A stretch of 64,000 bases of DNA from Bacteroides sp. (GCA_014801225.1 JAAVEO010000010.1:2935-66934); one strand, 5' to 3'. Counted from the first letter of the stretch, positions 21,351-31,750 are shown. The notes: a model not told the origin generated them from the sequence alone. Program-made: numbers and translations.

Positions 21351-23729
21351 TTAGAATGTCATACGACCTCCACCCATTTCAGCGGCGTTATTGCGTTGAG
21401 CTTGTATGACTTTAGTATTACCCAACCTATAGGAAATGGAAAGGTATAAACGAGGTTTATTCTCAAAATAATAAATTGACGTTGTTATGTAGTTTAATGA
21501 GGAATATTTTCGAACTCCTTGATTTAGATTTTGTTTATAACTCAGCCTACATTCCAGACCGAAATTGAAAGTCTTTTGTAGTCCTGCGCCTATAATATGA
21601 TGATCAGGAAAATGGGTAGTGTAGTTTCTGTCGCCCATAATATAGGAATAGAAAGGATAGAACTCTAAATCTTTTGCAGAATTAAGATATACACTTGGAG
21701 TTAATTGGCAACTGAAACTATTATTTACTGATTTTGTATAATCAGAATTGTTAGAGTAAGATTTCGCCCAATGATATGATGCAGAAAATTTTAGGTGTAA
21801 ATAGTTGTTTAACAACCATTTGTCAATATTAATATCCGCCAATATTCCCTGATAGCTGACCCCGGGGATATTGGTTGAAATTAATATTCCATCCTTGCCG
21901 GGGATAAAGGTGGCAACGGGAAGATCATTAAGCCAAATGGAAGAGAGACTTAAATTAATTAGACTCCCATAGCCATAGCGTAAATTAATACTATGACTGT
22001 TTGCTCCTTTTAGAGTAGGATTACCAACTGTCTACTCAGTTGCAGAAGTCCATTTTTTGACAGGACTTAAAGATGATATATCAGGACGGTTTTTCCCCAT
22101 GCTATAGCTTAGTCTCAAGTTATTCTGACTATTTATTGCCATTGATGCTGAGATATCCGGTAGTATATTGATAAAAACTTTATCAAAATTCGGGCTGTCT
22201 ATTAATTTACTGAAATGTCTATTAGTTATTTCGAGTGAGACTCCGGCGGATACCGTAAAACGTGAATTATACCACGATGTCTCTATAGCTTGAGAAAAAA
22301 TGCCCTCCTTATATCTAAATTCTTCTTCCTCTCCGTTATTTATCATCTCATATTGATAATCCATGTATGAATATGTTGTGGAAAAATCCAATCGGAATGG
22401 AGTCTTGAATCCTTTTCCCAATCCTAATCTGAAATTTGCACTATTGCCATAGGAATTATTAATCTGTGTAAAGGATTTTTCCCTTTCCGCAGATTCATCG
22501 AGATGGTAGTTATACTCGGATAAAAATACATAAGGAGTTTGAGAGCTTACAAAGTATCCCCCATCAAAGCGCAAGCCCCAGTTATATTTAAAATTAGTTC
22601 CAAATGTGATTCCCACTCCTCCGTTGGGTTTTCCAAATTTTCTTTGGTTTTGACTCTCAGTGGTATATAATAATGAGCGTAAGGTTTCCGTCACGGAATA
22701 GATATTACTTCTATCCCTCGACCAATCCTTGAATCCACTCAAATTTGCATTTACACCAATAAAAGTCTTTGTTGTGATATACCATTTTGCTCCTAAATTA
22801 CCTGATAATGTGTGCCTGTCTGTTTTGCTGTATAATTCCTCTTCCGTAGATGTATCACTATCAGTAAATTTAGTCGTTTTATTGTATTTTAAATTCATAG
22901 CTTGGTCTCTATTGGTAATTGAACCGCTTACCATAACTCTCCCATTCTGATATGAGGACCATAGAGTATTAGAGTCGGAGAACTTTTCATTCTCGTAAGA
23001 CACTGAGGAGTTAATTCCGGAAAGATGTCCCACGAGATAGTTTTCCAATATTATGTTTATAATACCTCCTTTTTTTACTGATGAAGAGTAGGTGGCTCCG
23101 GGATCAAATATTATTTCAATACCCTTTATTGATTTAGGAGGCATTTTCGCCAGCCATTCCTGAAGTACCTCAAGTGAATAATTTATAGGGTTTCCATTCA
23201 CATATACTATTGCGGTCTGCTCTTTTGAAAAGATATTAATGGAATTGCTCCCTACTTCCAACATAGGTACTTTTCTCAACAATGCCTTTGCATCCTTCAC
23301 TATGCCATAAAGTTCGTGCGGATTATATCTCATGCCACCGGGAACAGGTTTCATACTTGGTTTTTTAGATTTTACTTCCAGTTCGGGCAGCTCTTCTGAT
23401 AATTTTTGCAGGCGTATGGGGTCAGGGATTGAGCTTATAGTAGAACTAAAATTTTCATATCCTTTTTTTAAGGTATGGAGTTGAAAATCATTTGGATTAT
23501 AATTGTCAGGTAAATCAAGAAGGTATATACCTTTATTATCAGTGGATGTCATACATAAGGTTGTGCTGTCGGCATTATTGATGACAGTCACGAGTACATC
23601 CATAATTGGTGCACCATCCGAACTAATAATGTGACCTTCTTTCTTTTCACCATAGGAAAGCATGGATTGCCAAAGACCACAAAATAGGAATAGGCAAAAG
23701 GTAGAAAGTCTTTTTAATATATTTTGCAT
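21351..23729 (-). pseudogene. Outer-membrane beta-barrel protein (CarboxypepD_reg + TonB-dependent-receptor-like barrel), interrupted by in-frame TAG
   Basis: ORFs 22032..23729 and 21351..21842 are in the same frame. Codon 22034-22032 is TAG and the frame stays open from 22031 to the end: ...KKWTSATE*TVGNPTLKGANSHSINLRYGYG.... Confidence 0.8.
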
Positions 23730-24028
23730 AATTTTTGAATTTTATCTTTACTCCGAACTACTTTCAACCTTTAGGCATTATCGCTAATTCATGAGTAGAA
23801 AGTTTGTTAATGTGTAATAAATATATGGTGTTACAAATTTAGATTTTTTTTGTTTAATTCAAAATTTAAGTCTAATTTCTTAACAAAAATTAACATAATT
23901 AAAGACGTGCGAGGAAGTCGTGCCGTTCCACTTTGAGCGATTTCTCAGAAGTGTTGTCATTCTCCAAGCCGGTTAGTCTATATAGACGTGGTGTAAAATA
24001 TAGAGGCGTGGCGGGCGTTACTTTAAAT

Positions 24029-26041
24029 ATGGAAAGATTACGGCAAATGATATTCGGAGGCAGAGGGAGAGGGGTGTTGCTCTCTCTCGTTGCTGTCATG
24101 GCGCTTCTGTTAGCCGGCGGTTGCAAGGGCGGTAAACTCGCCGATGCCGATGCTCAGATGGCTAAAGGTGAATTTTTTGATGCCTCGAAGACTTACCGCA
24201 AGGTCTATAATAGTCTGACGAAGCCCGCGGAGCGTCCGTTGCGCGGGGAGGTGGCCTATAAACTCGCCACATGCTATCGTCGTCTTAACATGGCTTCGCG
24301 TGCAAGTGCCGCTTATCAGAATGCTATACGTTACCAATACCCTGATTCGATGGCTTTCTATTGGCTCGGGCGTTCTCTTCAGGCCGAGGGAAAGTATAAT
24401 CCGGCCATACAGGCCTACAATACTTTCCTGGAATGGATGCCCGATGATCAGCTTGCCAAGGAGGGCCTGCGCGGTTGCCGATTGGCTCTCGCTTCCAAAG
24501 AGAACGGCAAGACCCGCTATATCGTGAAGAATGCCAAGCTCTTCAATTCTCGCAGGGCCGACTTTGCTCCGATGTTTCTTGACAAGAATCTTGACCAAAT
24601 CTATTTCACTACCACGAATGAAAAGGTGACCGGCGATAATAAGTCGGAGATCACGGGTATGAAGAAGGGTGATATATGGTTCTCCAAAAAAGATGAGAAA
24701 GGGGAGTGGACCCGTCCCGAACCGGTGGAGGGCGAACTCAACAGCGAAATGGACGAAGGTATAATTTCTTTCTCTCCGGATGGCTCCACAATGTATCTCA
24801 CCATGGCACGCCGTGCTCCCGAGTCGGACACTTCCGTAGAGATTTACACTTCCAAGCGCAGCGACGCCTCATGGAGTGCTCCTCAGAAATTCGAGATTAT
24901 TTCCGATACGATATCCGCAGTGGGTCATCCGGCCGTAAGTCCTGACGGCCGCTACCTTTATTTCACGTCGGATATGCCGGGCGGCTATGGAGGTAAGGAT
25001 ATCTGGCGTATCAATCTCAATGAGCGAAGCGGTTCGCTGGAGAATCTCGGTCCGCAGATCAATACCGCCGGTGATGAGATGTTCCCTTATGTGCGTACCG
25101 ACTCTCTTCTATATTTTTCCTCCGACGGTCATCCCGGTTTCGGCGGTCTCGACCTTTTCCGCGCACGCCTTAACTCTACCGGTGAGAGGTGGAGCGTGGA
25201 GAATATGGGCATTCCGATGAATAGCGCCGGCGATGACTTCGGTATCACTTTCGGACAGGGGGAGAGTGGCTATTTCTCCTCAAACAGGGGTGACGGCAGA
25301 GGCTACGACCATATTTATTCATTTGAACTTCCCGACCTTAAGATTACGATTTCCGGATGGGTGCTCGATAAGGATGAGGAGCCTGTGCCTAACGCTGTAA
25401 TACGAATTGTAGGTGACGACGGATCCAACCAGAAGGAGATTGCCCGCGATGACGGCAGTTTCCGCTTCAATCTTCAGCGAGGAGTAAGATATGTGATGAT
25501 GGCCGGCGCCAAGGGATATCTCAATGTGAAGCAGGAATTCGAGAGTGATAACGCCGAGGAGGATGCCGACTATGGTATTGATTTTATTCTGGCAGCTATC
25601 AATAAGCCGCAGGTGGTGGAGAATATATTCTATGATTTCGATAAGGCCACACTTCGTCCCGAGTCGAAGACGGCTCTTGATGAGATGGCTCAGATTCTTC
25701 GCGACAATCCCAATGTGACAGTGGAGATGGGGGCACATACCGACCGTTGGGGATCCGACGCTTACAATAACGCTCTCTCCGATCGAAGGGCCAAGAGCGT
25801 GGTGGATTATCTTGTGAGCGCCGGAATTCCGGCTGCCCGTCTCTCATGGAAGGGATATGGCGAATCGCGTCCCAAGACTGTTACGAAGCGTATCAATCGC
25901 GAGTATCCGCAATTTCCGGAAGGTACTGTGCTTGACGAGGCCTTTATCGAGACCTTATCTCCCGAAGATCAGGACGCCGCCGACCAGATCAATCGCCGTA
26001 CGGAATTTCAAGTCACTTCCATAGATTTCGACATGTTCTGA
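24029..26041 (+). CDS. PorE-like T9SS-associated OmpA-family lipoprotein (TPR + PD40 propeller + CRD + OmpA_C)
   Basis: Lipobox 'LLLAGGCKGG'; TPR region; 'AVGHPAVSPDGRYLYFTSDMPGGYGGKDIW' PD40 repeats; 'ISGWVLDKDEEPVPNAVIRIVG' CRD; 'TVEMGAHTDRWGSDAYNNALSDRRAKSVVDYL' OmpA_C. Confidence 0.85.
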   Translation: MERLRQMIFGGRGRGVLLSLVAVMALLLAGGCKGGKLADADAQMAKGEFFDASKTYRKVYNSLTKPAERPLRGEVAYKLATCYRRLNMASRASAAYQNAIRYQYPDSMAFYWLGRSLQAEGKYNPAIQAYNTFLEWMPDDQLAKEGLRGCRLALASKENGKTRYIVKNAKLFNSRRADFAPMFLDKNLDQIYFTTTNEKVTGDNKSEITGMKKGDIWFSKKDEKGEWTRPEPVEGELNSEMDEGIISFSPDGSTMYLTMARRAPESDTSVEIYTSKRSDASWSAPQKFEIISDTISAVGHPAVSPDGRYLYFTSDMPGGYGGKDIWRINLNERSGSLENLGPQINTAGDEMFPYVRTDSLLYFSSDGHPGFGGLDLFRARLNSTGERWSVENMGIPMNSAGDDFGITFGQGESGYFSSNRGDGRGYDHIYSFELPDLKITISGWVLDKDEEPVPNAVIRIVGDDGSNQKEIARDDGSFRFNLQRGVRYVMMAGAKGYLNVKQEFESDNAEEDADYGIDFILAAINKPQVVENIFYDFDKATLRPESKTALDEMAQILRDNPNVTVEMGAHTDRWGSDAYNNALSDRRAKSVVDYLVSAGIPAARLSWKGYGESRPKTVTKRINREYPQFPEGTVLDEAFIETLSPEDQDAADQINRRTEFQVTSIDFDMF

Positions 26042-26082
26042 AAAGCGCTTGCGTGGGCAGCGAAAAATAGAATTTAAGCTTG

Positions 26083-26131
26083 CGAAGTTGTCTAAACTTA
26101 TTTTCTTACGAAATAAGTTTAGACAACTTCG
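26083..26131. repeat. Perfect 21-bp inverted repeat, related to the one at 16979
   Basis: CGAAGTTGTCTAAACTTATTT-tcttacg-AAATAAGTTTAGACAACTTCG. Confidence 0.85.
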
Positions 26132-26224
26132 TTGCATATTACCGTGGAATTCATTAATTTTGCCGATGATTTTTGTACGCCGTTATCTTCGGAGATGGCG
26201 TGCCCTTTAACAAAAGCATAGAAA

Positions 26225-26779
26225 ATGGAAAACGAGATTACAGTCAACGGTCTTACATTCGTGCCTTATATCACGAATGAGGAGATAAAGACTCAGGTGG
26301 AGCGGGTAGCTTCGGAGATTCGTAACGATCTTCGCGGATGCGAACCGGTATTCCTTTGTGTGCTCAACGGTGCATTTATCTTTGCGGCTGATCTTATCCG
26401 TGCCGTGGATATTTCCGATTGCAAGGTATGCTTTGTGAGATACTCAAGTTATGAAGGCACCAATTCCTCGGGAAAGGTGAAGACTCTCATGGGGCTTACG
26501 GAAGATCTCGAAGGTCGTGATGTGGTGATCGTGGAGGATATTGTGGATACAGGTCTTACTGCTTCTCATATGGTGGATGATATTCGCAAGCGCAATCCCC
26601 GCTCCATTCGTTTTGCCACGTTGTTACATAAGCCGGAAAGCAGTAAGACGGGTTTCAAACCGGATTATGTGGCTTTCTCCATCTCCCCGAGCTTTATTAT
26701 CGGTTATGGTCTCGACCTTGATGGCAAGGCACGTAATCTCCCCGATATCTATGTCATCAAGGATCAAGCCAAGTGCTGA
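26225..26779 (+). CDS. hpt: Hypoxanthine phosphoribosyltransferase
   Basis: 'VVIVEDIVDTGLTASHMVDDIRKRNP' PRPP-binding motif. Confidence 0.93.
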   Translation: MENEITVNGLTFVPYITNEEIKTQVERVASEIRNDLRGCEPVFLCVLNGAFIFAADLIRAVDISDCKVCFVRYSSYEGTNSSGKVKTLMGLTEDLEGRDVVIVEDIVDTGLTASHMVDDIRKRNPRSIRFATLLHKPESSKTGFKPDYVAFSISPSFIIGYGLDLDGKARNLPDIYVIKDQAKC

Positions 26780-26863
26780 CGGATGCTTGGTGGTCTTTCT
26801 TCCGAATGATCCTCATTTTTCCGACTGAAGATTACTATACTATATCTTAATAAAAAGACAATC

Positions 26864-27463
26864 ATGTTGAATCTTGTATTGTTTGGGGCTCCCGGCAGTG
26901 GCAAGGGCACCCAGAGCGCGAAACTCATCGATGAGTACGGGCTGTATCATATTTCTACAGGCGAACTTCTCCGCGACCATATCAAGCGTGGCACAGAACT
27001 TGGTAAAATCGCCGACAGCTATATCTCAAAGGGTAATCTTATTCCCGATGATCTGATGATCAGCATCCTTGATGATTTCCTTGAGAAGAATGCTGCTGAT
27101 GTGGAGGGTGTCGTGTTCGATGGCTTCCCTCGCACTATTCCTCAAGCTGAGGCGCTTGAGAAACTCCTCAACAAGCGTGGCACAAATCTCCACGCCGTGG
27201 TAGGTCTTGAGGTGCCCGAGGAAGAGCTCGTGGAGCGTATGCTTGAACGTGGCCGCCAGACAGGTCGTGCCGACGATACTCTCGAGACCATCAAGAATCG
27301 TCTTGACGTTTACCACAATCAGACTATGCCTCTCCGCGACTACTATACAGGCAATGGCAAGTATCTCAAAATCAATGGTCATGGCTCTATCGATGATATC
27401 TTCGAGGAAATAGCCGCCAATCTTGAGAAGCACACCGGAGCGAAGCGCAAATCCAAGAAATAA
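26864..27463 (+). CDS. adk: Adenylate kinase
   Basis: 'LVLFGAPGSGKGTQSAKLIDEYGLYHISTGELLRDHI', 'FDGFPRTIPQAEALE'. Confidence 0.95.
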   Translation: MLNLVLFGAPGSGKGTQSAKLIDEYGLYHISTGELLRDHIKRGTELGKIADSYISKGNLIPDDLMISILDDFLEKNAADVEGVVFDGFPRTIPQAEALEKLLNKRGTNLHAVVGLEVPEEELVERMLERGRQTGRADDTLETIKNRLDVYHNQTMPLRDYYTGNGKYLKINGHGSIDDIFEEIAANLEKHTGAKRKSKK

Positions 27464-27520
27464 GAAGCCGCGCAGGAATCTCTTGTTGCATAAGAGAATA
27501 ATCGTTTCATAATAGAGATG

Positions 27521-27566
27521 GCCGGAGGTCGGAATTTTTGTATGTCCCGATTTCCGGCTTTTTTAT
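27521..27566 (+). terminator. Intrinsic terminator downstream of adk
   Basis: GCCGGAGGTCGGAATTTTTGTATGTCCCGATTTCCGGC followed by TTTTTT. Confidence 0.7.
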
Positions 27567-27735
27567 GGCTCCGGAAATTGATGATCTTCTTAATGAATCT
27601 ATAATAAGAAGATCTAATGTGAATATATGTTAAAATATGGTGTAAATGGAAAATAAATAGTTAATAAATATAAATTCAAGCGATATTTTTTATGTTGTAA
27701 AACATTATTTAAGAAAATGTTTGTAATTTTGCATT

Positions 27736-27808
27736 GAGTTTTTCATGGTATTAGATTTTAAGGTTAACACAGAGATTGGTTGTCGGGAGACAATCAATTT
27801 TTTTTGTG
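27736..27808 (+). ncRNA. Small RNA unit, copy 1 (promoter -7 box 27724-27731; terminator hairpin + T8)
   Basis: TAATTTTG box, then gagtttttcatggtattagattttaaggttaacacagagattggttgtcgggagacaatcaattttttttgtg. Hairpin TTGGTTGTC-ggga-GACAATCAA followed by T run. Confidence 0.75.
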
Positions 27809-28015
27809 TCTTTCTGAAAATGACAGGATGTAATTGTGAATTTCCCGGTAAAGGTATGAGGTAATGTTGCGATGTTACCTGACGGTTAGTTTCTTATGTC
27901 CTTAAAAGAATAAAAATATTCCAAATTAGCCTATTAATTCTTAAAGAATGTTAAAACAAAGAAATTTTTTATGTTGTAAAGCATGTTTTATAGAAATAAT
28001 GACTAATTTTGCATC

Positions 28016-28088
28016 GAGTTTTTCATGGTATTAGATTTTAAGGTTAACACAGAGATTGGTTGTCGGGAGACAATCAATTTTTTTTGTG
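28016..28088 (+). ncRNA. Small RNA unit, copy 2 (identical 73 nt; -7 box 28004-28011)
   Basis: Exact repeat of 27736-27808 offset by 280 bp, with its own TAATTTTG box and conserved upstream TTTTTTATGTTGTAAARCAT. Confidence 0.75.
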
Positions 28089-28236
28089 CTTTCCTTTAGA
28101 GGGTTGCTGCTTCTGTCATAGTGGAGTATGCAACCTATTATTTTGCCCTTTCGCAAAAAAGATGTATCTTTGCAGACTGACGAAGCTGCATCTATAGGAT
28201 GTAGCTGAGTGCAACAACATTTTCAAAACAAGTCAC

Positions 28237-28677
28237 ATGACACTCAACGACAAAGTAAGGCGATTTTTCGACCGAAACGAGATAACCTATCAATTCCTTC
28301 CTTCCGAGGATGAGAATGAACTCGATTCTTTCGAGGCCGGGTTCAAAGGCCACAACGGTAATTTCAAACTCCGTGTGCTCACCAATGAGGAGGACGAGTG
28401 GATGCTCATTATCGGCTTTCCGGCATTTTCTGTGCCACAGAAATATATGGAGCAAGGAATTCATGCCGCAAATCTTCTCAATCGTGACCGCTTGTTTGTA
28501 TTGTGTTATGTCGATCCTGACGACGGGGAAGTGGCCTATCGTCTTGGTTTGATGGTGCCTCCGGGTACTCCCGATGAAACTATCGAACGGGCTATATGGA
28601 CCGTCTGCGCCGCCACTGACAATGATAATGCATCCTTTATGGAGGCTGTTTTTCGCGATAATGGCGCAATGAACTGA
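28237..28677 (+). CDS. YbjN domain-containing protein
   Basis: 146-aa ORF, YbjN-like fold pattern 'FPAFSVPQKYMEQGIHAANLLNRDRLFVLCYVDPDDGEVAYRLGLMVP'. Confidence 0.7.
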   Translation: MTLNDKVRRFFDRNEITYQFLPSEDENELDSFEAGFKGHNGNFKLRVLTNEEDEWMLIIGFPAFSVPQKYMEQGIHAANLLNRDRLFVLCYVDPDDGEVAYRLGLMVPPGTPDETIERAIWTVCAATDNDNASFMEAVFRDNGAMN

Positions 28678-28701
28678 CCCTTTCTCTTAAGACGTGATAA
28701 T

Positions 28702-29661
28702 ATGACTATCGAATCCCTTAAAGAAAAAGTATTGGCGGGAGGCTCCGTCACCCGTGAGGAAGCTGCCTATCTTGCTGCGGTGGAGAATCTTGACGCTCTA
28801 TGCGATGCCGCCAACGAGATAAGCCGTAAATTTCATGGCAATGTGGTGGATTCCTGTTCTATCGTCAACGCCCGCAGTGGCCGTTGCGGCGAGAATTGTA
28901 AATGGTGTGCGCAGTCCGTACATCATAACACCGGATGCGAAACCTACGATTTCCTCGATGAAGAGGAAGTGATGCGTGCTGCCCGTATCAATGAGAAGGA
29001 GGGTATCCGCAGATTCTCTCTCGTGACGAGCGGACGCCGAGTGTCTCGAGCCGATGTGGAGCGCTATTGCAAGGTGATACGCCGATTGAAGGCTGAGACA
29101 AATCTCTATGTTTGTGTCTCAATGGGCCTGATAGGGGAGGAGGAGATGCATATGCTCGCTGATGCCGGTGTGGAACGCTACCATTGTAATATGGAGACTT
29201 CTGAGAAAGTATTCTCCACACTATGCTCATCCCATACCCCGGATGATAAGAAGGCTACAATCGCGGCGGCTCGTAAGGCCGGATTGGATGTTTGCTCCGG
29301 GGGAATCATAGGTATGGGCGAAAGTATGGCCGACCGTATCGATTTTGCTTTCGAACTTGCCGCTCTCGATGTTGATTCCACTCCTATTAATATATTGAAT
29401 CCTATTCCCGGTACACCTCTCCAGCATACTCCTCTCATCAGTGAAGAGGATATCGTGCGTACTGTGGCCTTATTCCGTTTCATTCTTCCTCATAAGGCGC
29501 TCCGCTTCGCCGGAGGCCGTATGCGTCTCAGTCAGGAGAATATGCTACGTATCATGACCGGAGGAATGAACGGTGTGCTGATGGGTGATATGCTTACTAC
29601 TGTCAGCAATACCATAGCCGAAGACCGCGTGCTTTTCGAGAAAGCCGGAATGGAATTTTAA
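28702..29661 (+). CDS. bioB: Biotin synthase
   Basis: Radical SAM 'NARSGRCGENCKWCAQSVHHNTG' and 'NILNPIPGTPLQ'. Confidence 0.93.
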   Translation: MTIESLKEKVLAGGSVTREEAAYLAAVENLDALCDAANEISRKFHGNVVDSCSIVNARSGRCGENCKWCAQSVHHNTGCETYDFLDEEEVMRAARINEKEGIRRFSLVTSGRRVSRADVERYCKVIRRLKAETNLYVCVSMGLIGEEEMHMLADAGVERYHCNMETSEKVFSTLCSSHTPDDKKATIAAARKAGLDVCSGGIIGMGESMADRIDFAFELAALDVDSTPINILNPIPGTPLQHTPLISEEDIVRTVALFRFILPHKALRFAGGRMRLSQENMLRIMTGGMNGVLMGDMLTTVSNTIAEDRVLFEKAGMEF

Positions 29662-29672
29662 AATCTTGACAG

Positions 29673-30245
29673 ATGAACTCTCCTGAAAATAACATTGCCT
29701 CCTCTACTCGTTCCGTCATGGGGCATGCCGCTCACGCCGGACTCCCGATGGGGTTATATCTCACGGCTGTCTCGATGTGTCTGCTCGGGAGTCTGAAGCT
29801 TGACGTGCTTCCGATCTTGATGCTCCCCTTGGTATGCGGTATTCCGATTGTGCTTTATCGGCTCATGAAGCGTACGTGTACCGAAGATCCCTCCTGCTGC
29901 AGGGTGTCCTCTCTTTGGCTGATGGGGATATATACATTTATCTTCGGTTCTCTTATCTGTGCTCTGGTATCCAATCTTTATATCGTCTTCATCGAACCCG
30001 GTTTCGTGAAGGATTATATAATGATGGCTATCCGCGATATGGAGAGCTCCCCGAATGCTGAGGCATTCGCTTCCCAGATTGATTTGATGCATAGAGCCGT
30101 GGAGGGACATGCTCTGCCGGGAAGTATGCAGTTCGTGGCCTCGATGGCGTGGACCACTTGCTTCTTCGGATCTCTTCTCTCATTGATTACAGCCCGGGTG
30201 CTCACATGGCGTCGCGCCTCTAAGCGTAGTGGTTTTCCCGGTTAA
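29673..30245 (+). CDS. DUF4199-like membrane protein
   Basis: Four-TM protein upstream of a GT2 gene, typical Bacteroidales context. Confidence 0.6.
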   Translation: MNSPENNIASSTRSVMGHAAHAGLPMGLYLTAVSMCLLGSLKLDVLPILMLPLVCGIPIVLYRLMKRTCTEDPSCCRVSSLWLMGIYTFIFGSLICALVSNLYIVFIEPGFVKDYIMMAIRDMESSPNAEAFASQIDLMHRAVEGHALPGSMQFVASMAWTTCFFGSLLSLITARVLTWRRASKRSGFPG

Positions 30246-30248
30246 TAT

Positions 30249-31208
30249 TTGATAGAAATGGACATTTCAGTAGTAATACCTCTCTTTAACGAGGAAGAAT
30301 CGCTCCCCGAACTCGAAGCCTGGATAAGAAGGGTGATGGAAGCCAACGGATTCTCTTATGAGATTCTATTTGTCAACGATGGCTCCACCGATCGTTCTAT
30401 GGATGTAATAAAGGAGATAGCGGCTGCAAATCCGAATGTGCATGCCGTCTCTTTCTCGCGCAATTATGGCAAGTCTCCGGCTCTCAATGTCGGTTTCGCA
30501 CGTGCGCAGGGAGATGTGGTGATCACTATGGATGCCGATCTTCAAGATAGCCCTGACGAGATTCCTGAACTCTATCGTATGATTACGGAGGATGGCTATG
30601 ATCTGGTGTCGGGGTGGAAGAAGAAGCGTTACGACCCTCTTTCCAAGACTATCCCCACCAAACTGTTTAACGCTACGGCGCGCAAGGTGAGCGGTATCAA
30701 GAATCTCCATGATTTCAATTGCGGCCTAAAGGCTTACAAAAGGCAGGTGGTGAAGCATATCGAAGTTTATGGGGATATGCATCGATATATACCATATTTG
30801 GCTAAGAATGCCGGATATAAGAAGATAGGGGAGAAGGTGGTGCAGCATCAGGCACGCAAATATGGCCATACCAAGTTTGGCCTTGACCGTTTCGTCAATG
30901 GGTATCTCGATTTGGGCACTCTATGGTTCCTCTCCAAATTCGGAGTAAAACCAATGCATATATTCGGTCTGCTCGGTTCGCTGATGTTCATTATCGGTTT
31001 CTTCGCTGTGCTTGTGGTGCTTATACTCAAGTGTGTGAGTCTTTGCTCCGACTCTTATTCGTTCTATGTTACGAATTCGGTGTATTTCTATCTGTCGCTT
31101 GCTGCCATGATCATGGGGTTGCAGTTCTTCCTCACGGGTTTTGTGGGCGAACTGATAGCACGCAATTCCCCCGAACGTAACAATTATCTCATAGGGGAGG
31201 AGTTCTGA
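30249..31208 (+). CDS. Family 2 glycosyltransferase (GtrB/DPM1-like) with C-terminal TM segments
   Basis: 'DISVVIPLFNEEESLPELEAWI', 'VITMDADLQDSPDEIPELYRMI'. Confidence 0.92.
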   Translation: MIEMDISVVIPLFNEEESLPELEAWIRRVMEANGFSYEILFVNDGSTDRSMDVIKEIAAANPNVHAVSFSRNYGKSPALNVGFARAQGDVVITMDADLQDSPDEIPELYRMITEDGYDLVSGWKKKRYDPLSKTIPTKLFNATARKVSGIKNLHDFNCGLKAYKRQVVKHIEVYGDMHRYIPYLAKNAGYKKIGEKVVQHQARKYGHTKFGLDRFVNGYLDLGTLWFLSKFGVKPMHIFGLLGSLMFIIGFFAVLVVLILKCVSLCSDSYSFYVTNSVYFYLSLAAMIMGLQFFLTGFVGELIARNSPERNNYLIGEEF

Positions 31209-31750
31209 TGCGTAGGGATATAGTCTCCATGCGTAGCGCGGCGCTGTTACTTCCCTCTGTGGCGGTGATGGCAACCGGGATATCGGCATGCAGTTCGGAG
31301 GAGTGTCTGGAGAATAAGAATTCCCTCCCTCTCGCCGGATTCTATACCTCTCAGCCTGTACCTGAGGCCATATCTCTCGATTCGCTCACTATCTACGGCC
31401 TGGGTGCCCCGGGAGATTCCCTGCTTCATGACTCCGTGCGCAATATAAGCCAAACTTATCTCCCTTTCAGAATAGACGAGGAACGCTCCTCTTTTGTGAT
31501 CCGTTATCTTCAGGAGCCGTTTGGAGATATTGGATTGGCTGATACGATCACTTTCCGTTATGACATTATTCCGTATTTTGTCTCTGCGGCTTGCGGAGCA
31601 GTCTATGAGTATCGGATGCGGTCGATTGCCACTACTAATCATCTCATTGATTCCGTGACGTGTCCCGAAGGGATCATCACCAATCTCAATGCGGAGAATA
31701 TCAGGATTTATTTCCGTGTAGCTTTGTCAGATGAAGACCAAGAGAATTAA
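31208..31750 (+). CDS. DUF6452-like lipoprotein
   Basis: Lipobox 'GISACSSEECLENKNS'; adjacent to a DUF6048-like gene. Confidence 0.6.
   Translation: MRRDIVSMRSAALLLPSVAVMATGISACSSEECLENKNSLPLAGFYTSQPVPEAISLDSLTIYGLGAPGDSLLHDSVRNISQTYLPFRIDEERSSFVIRYLQEPFGDIGLADTITFRYDIIPYFVSAACGAVYEYRMRSIATTNHLIDSVTCPEGIITNLNAENIRIYFRVALSDEDQEN

Noticed and set aside
22032-22034. TAG recoding (pyrrolysine or readthrough)
   Set aside because: No supporting context or Pyl genes visible; a simple nonsense mutation is more economical.
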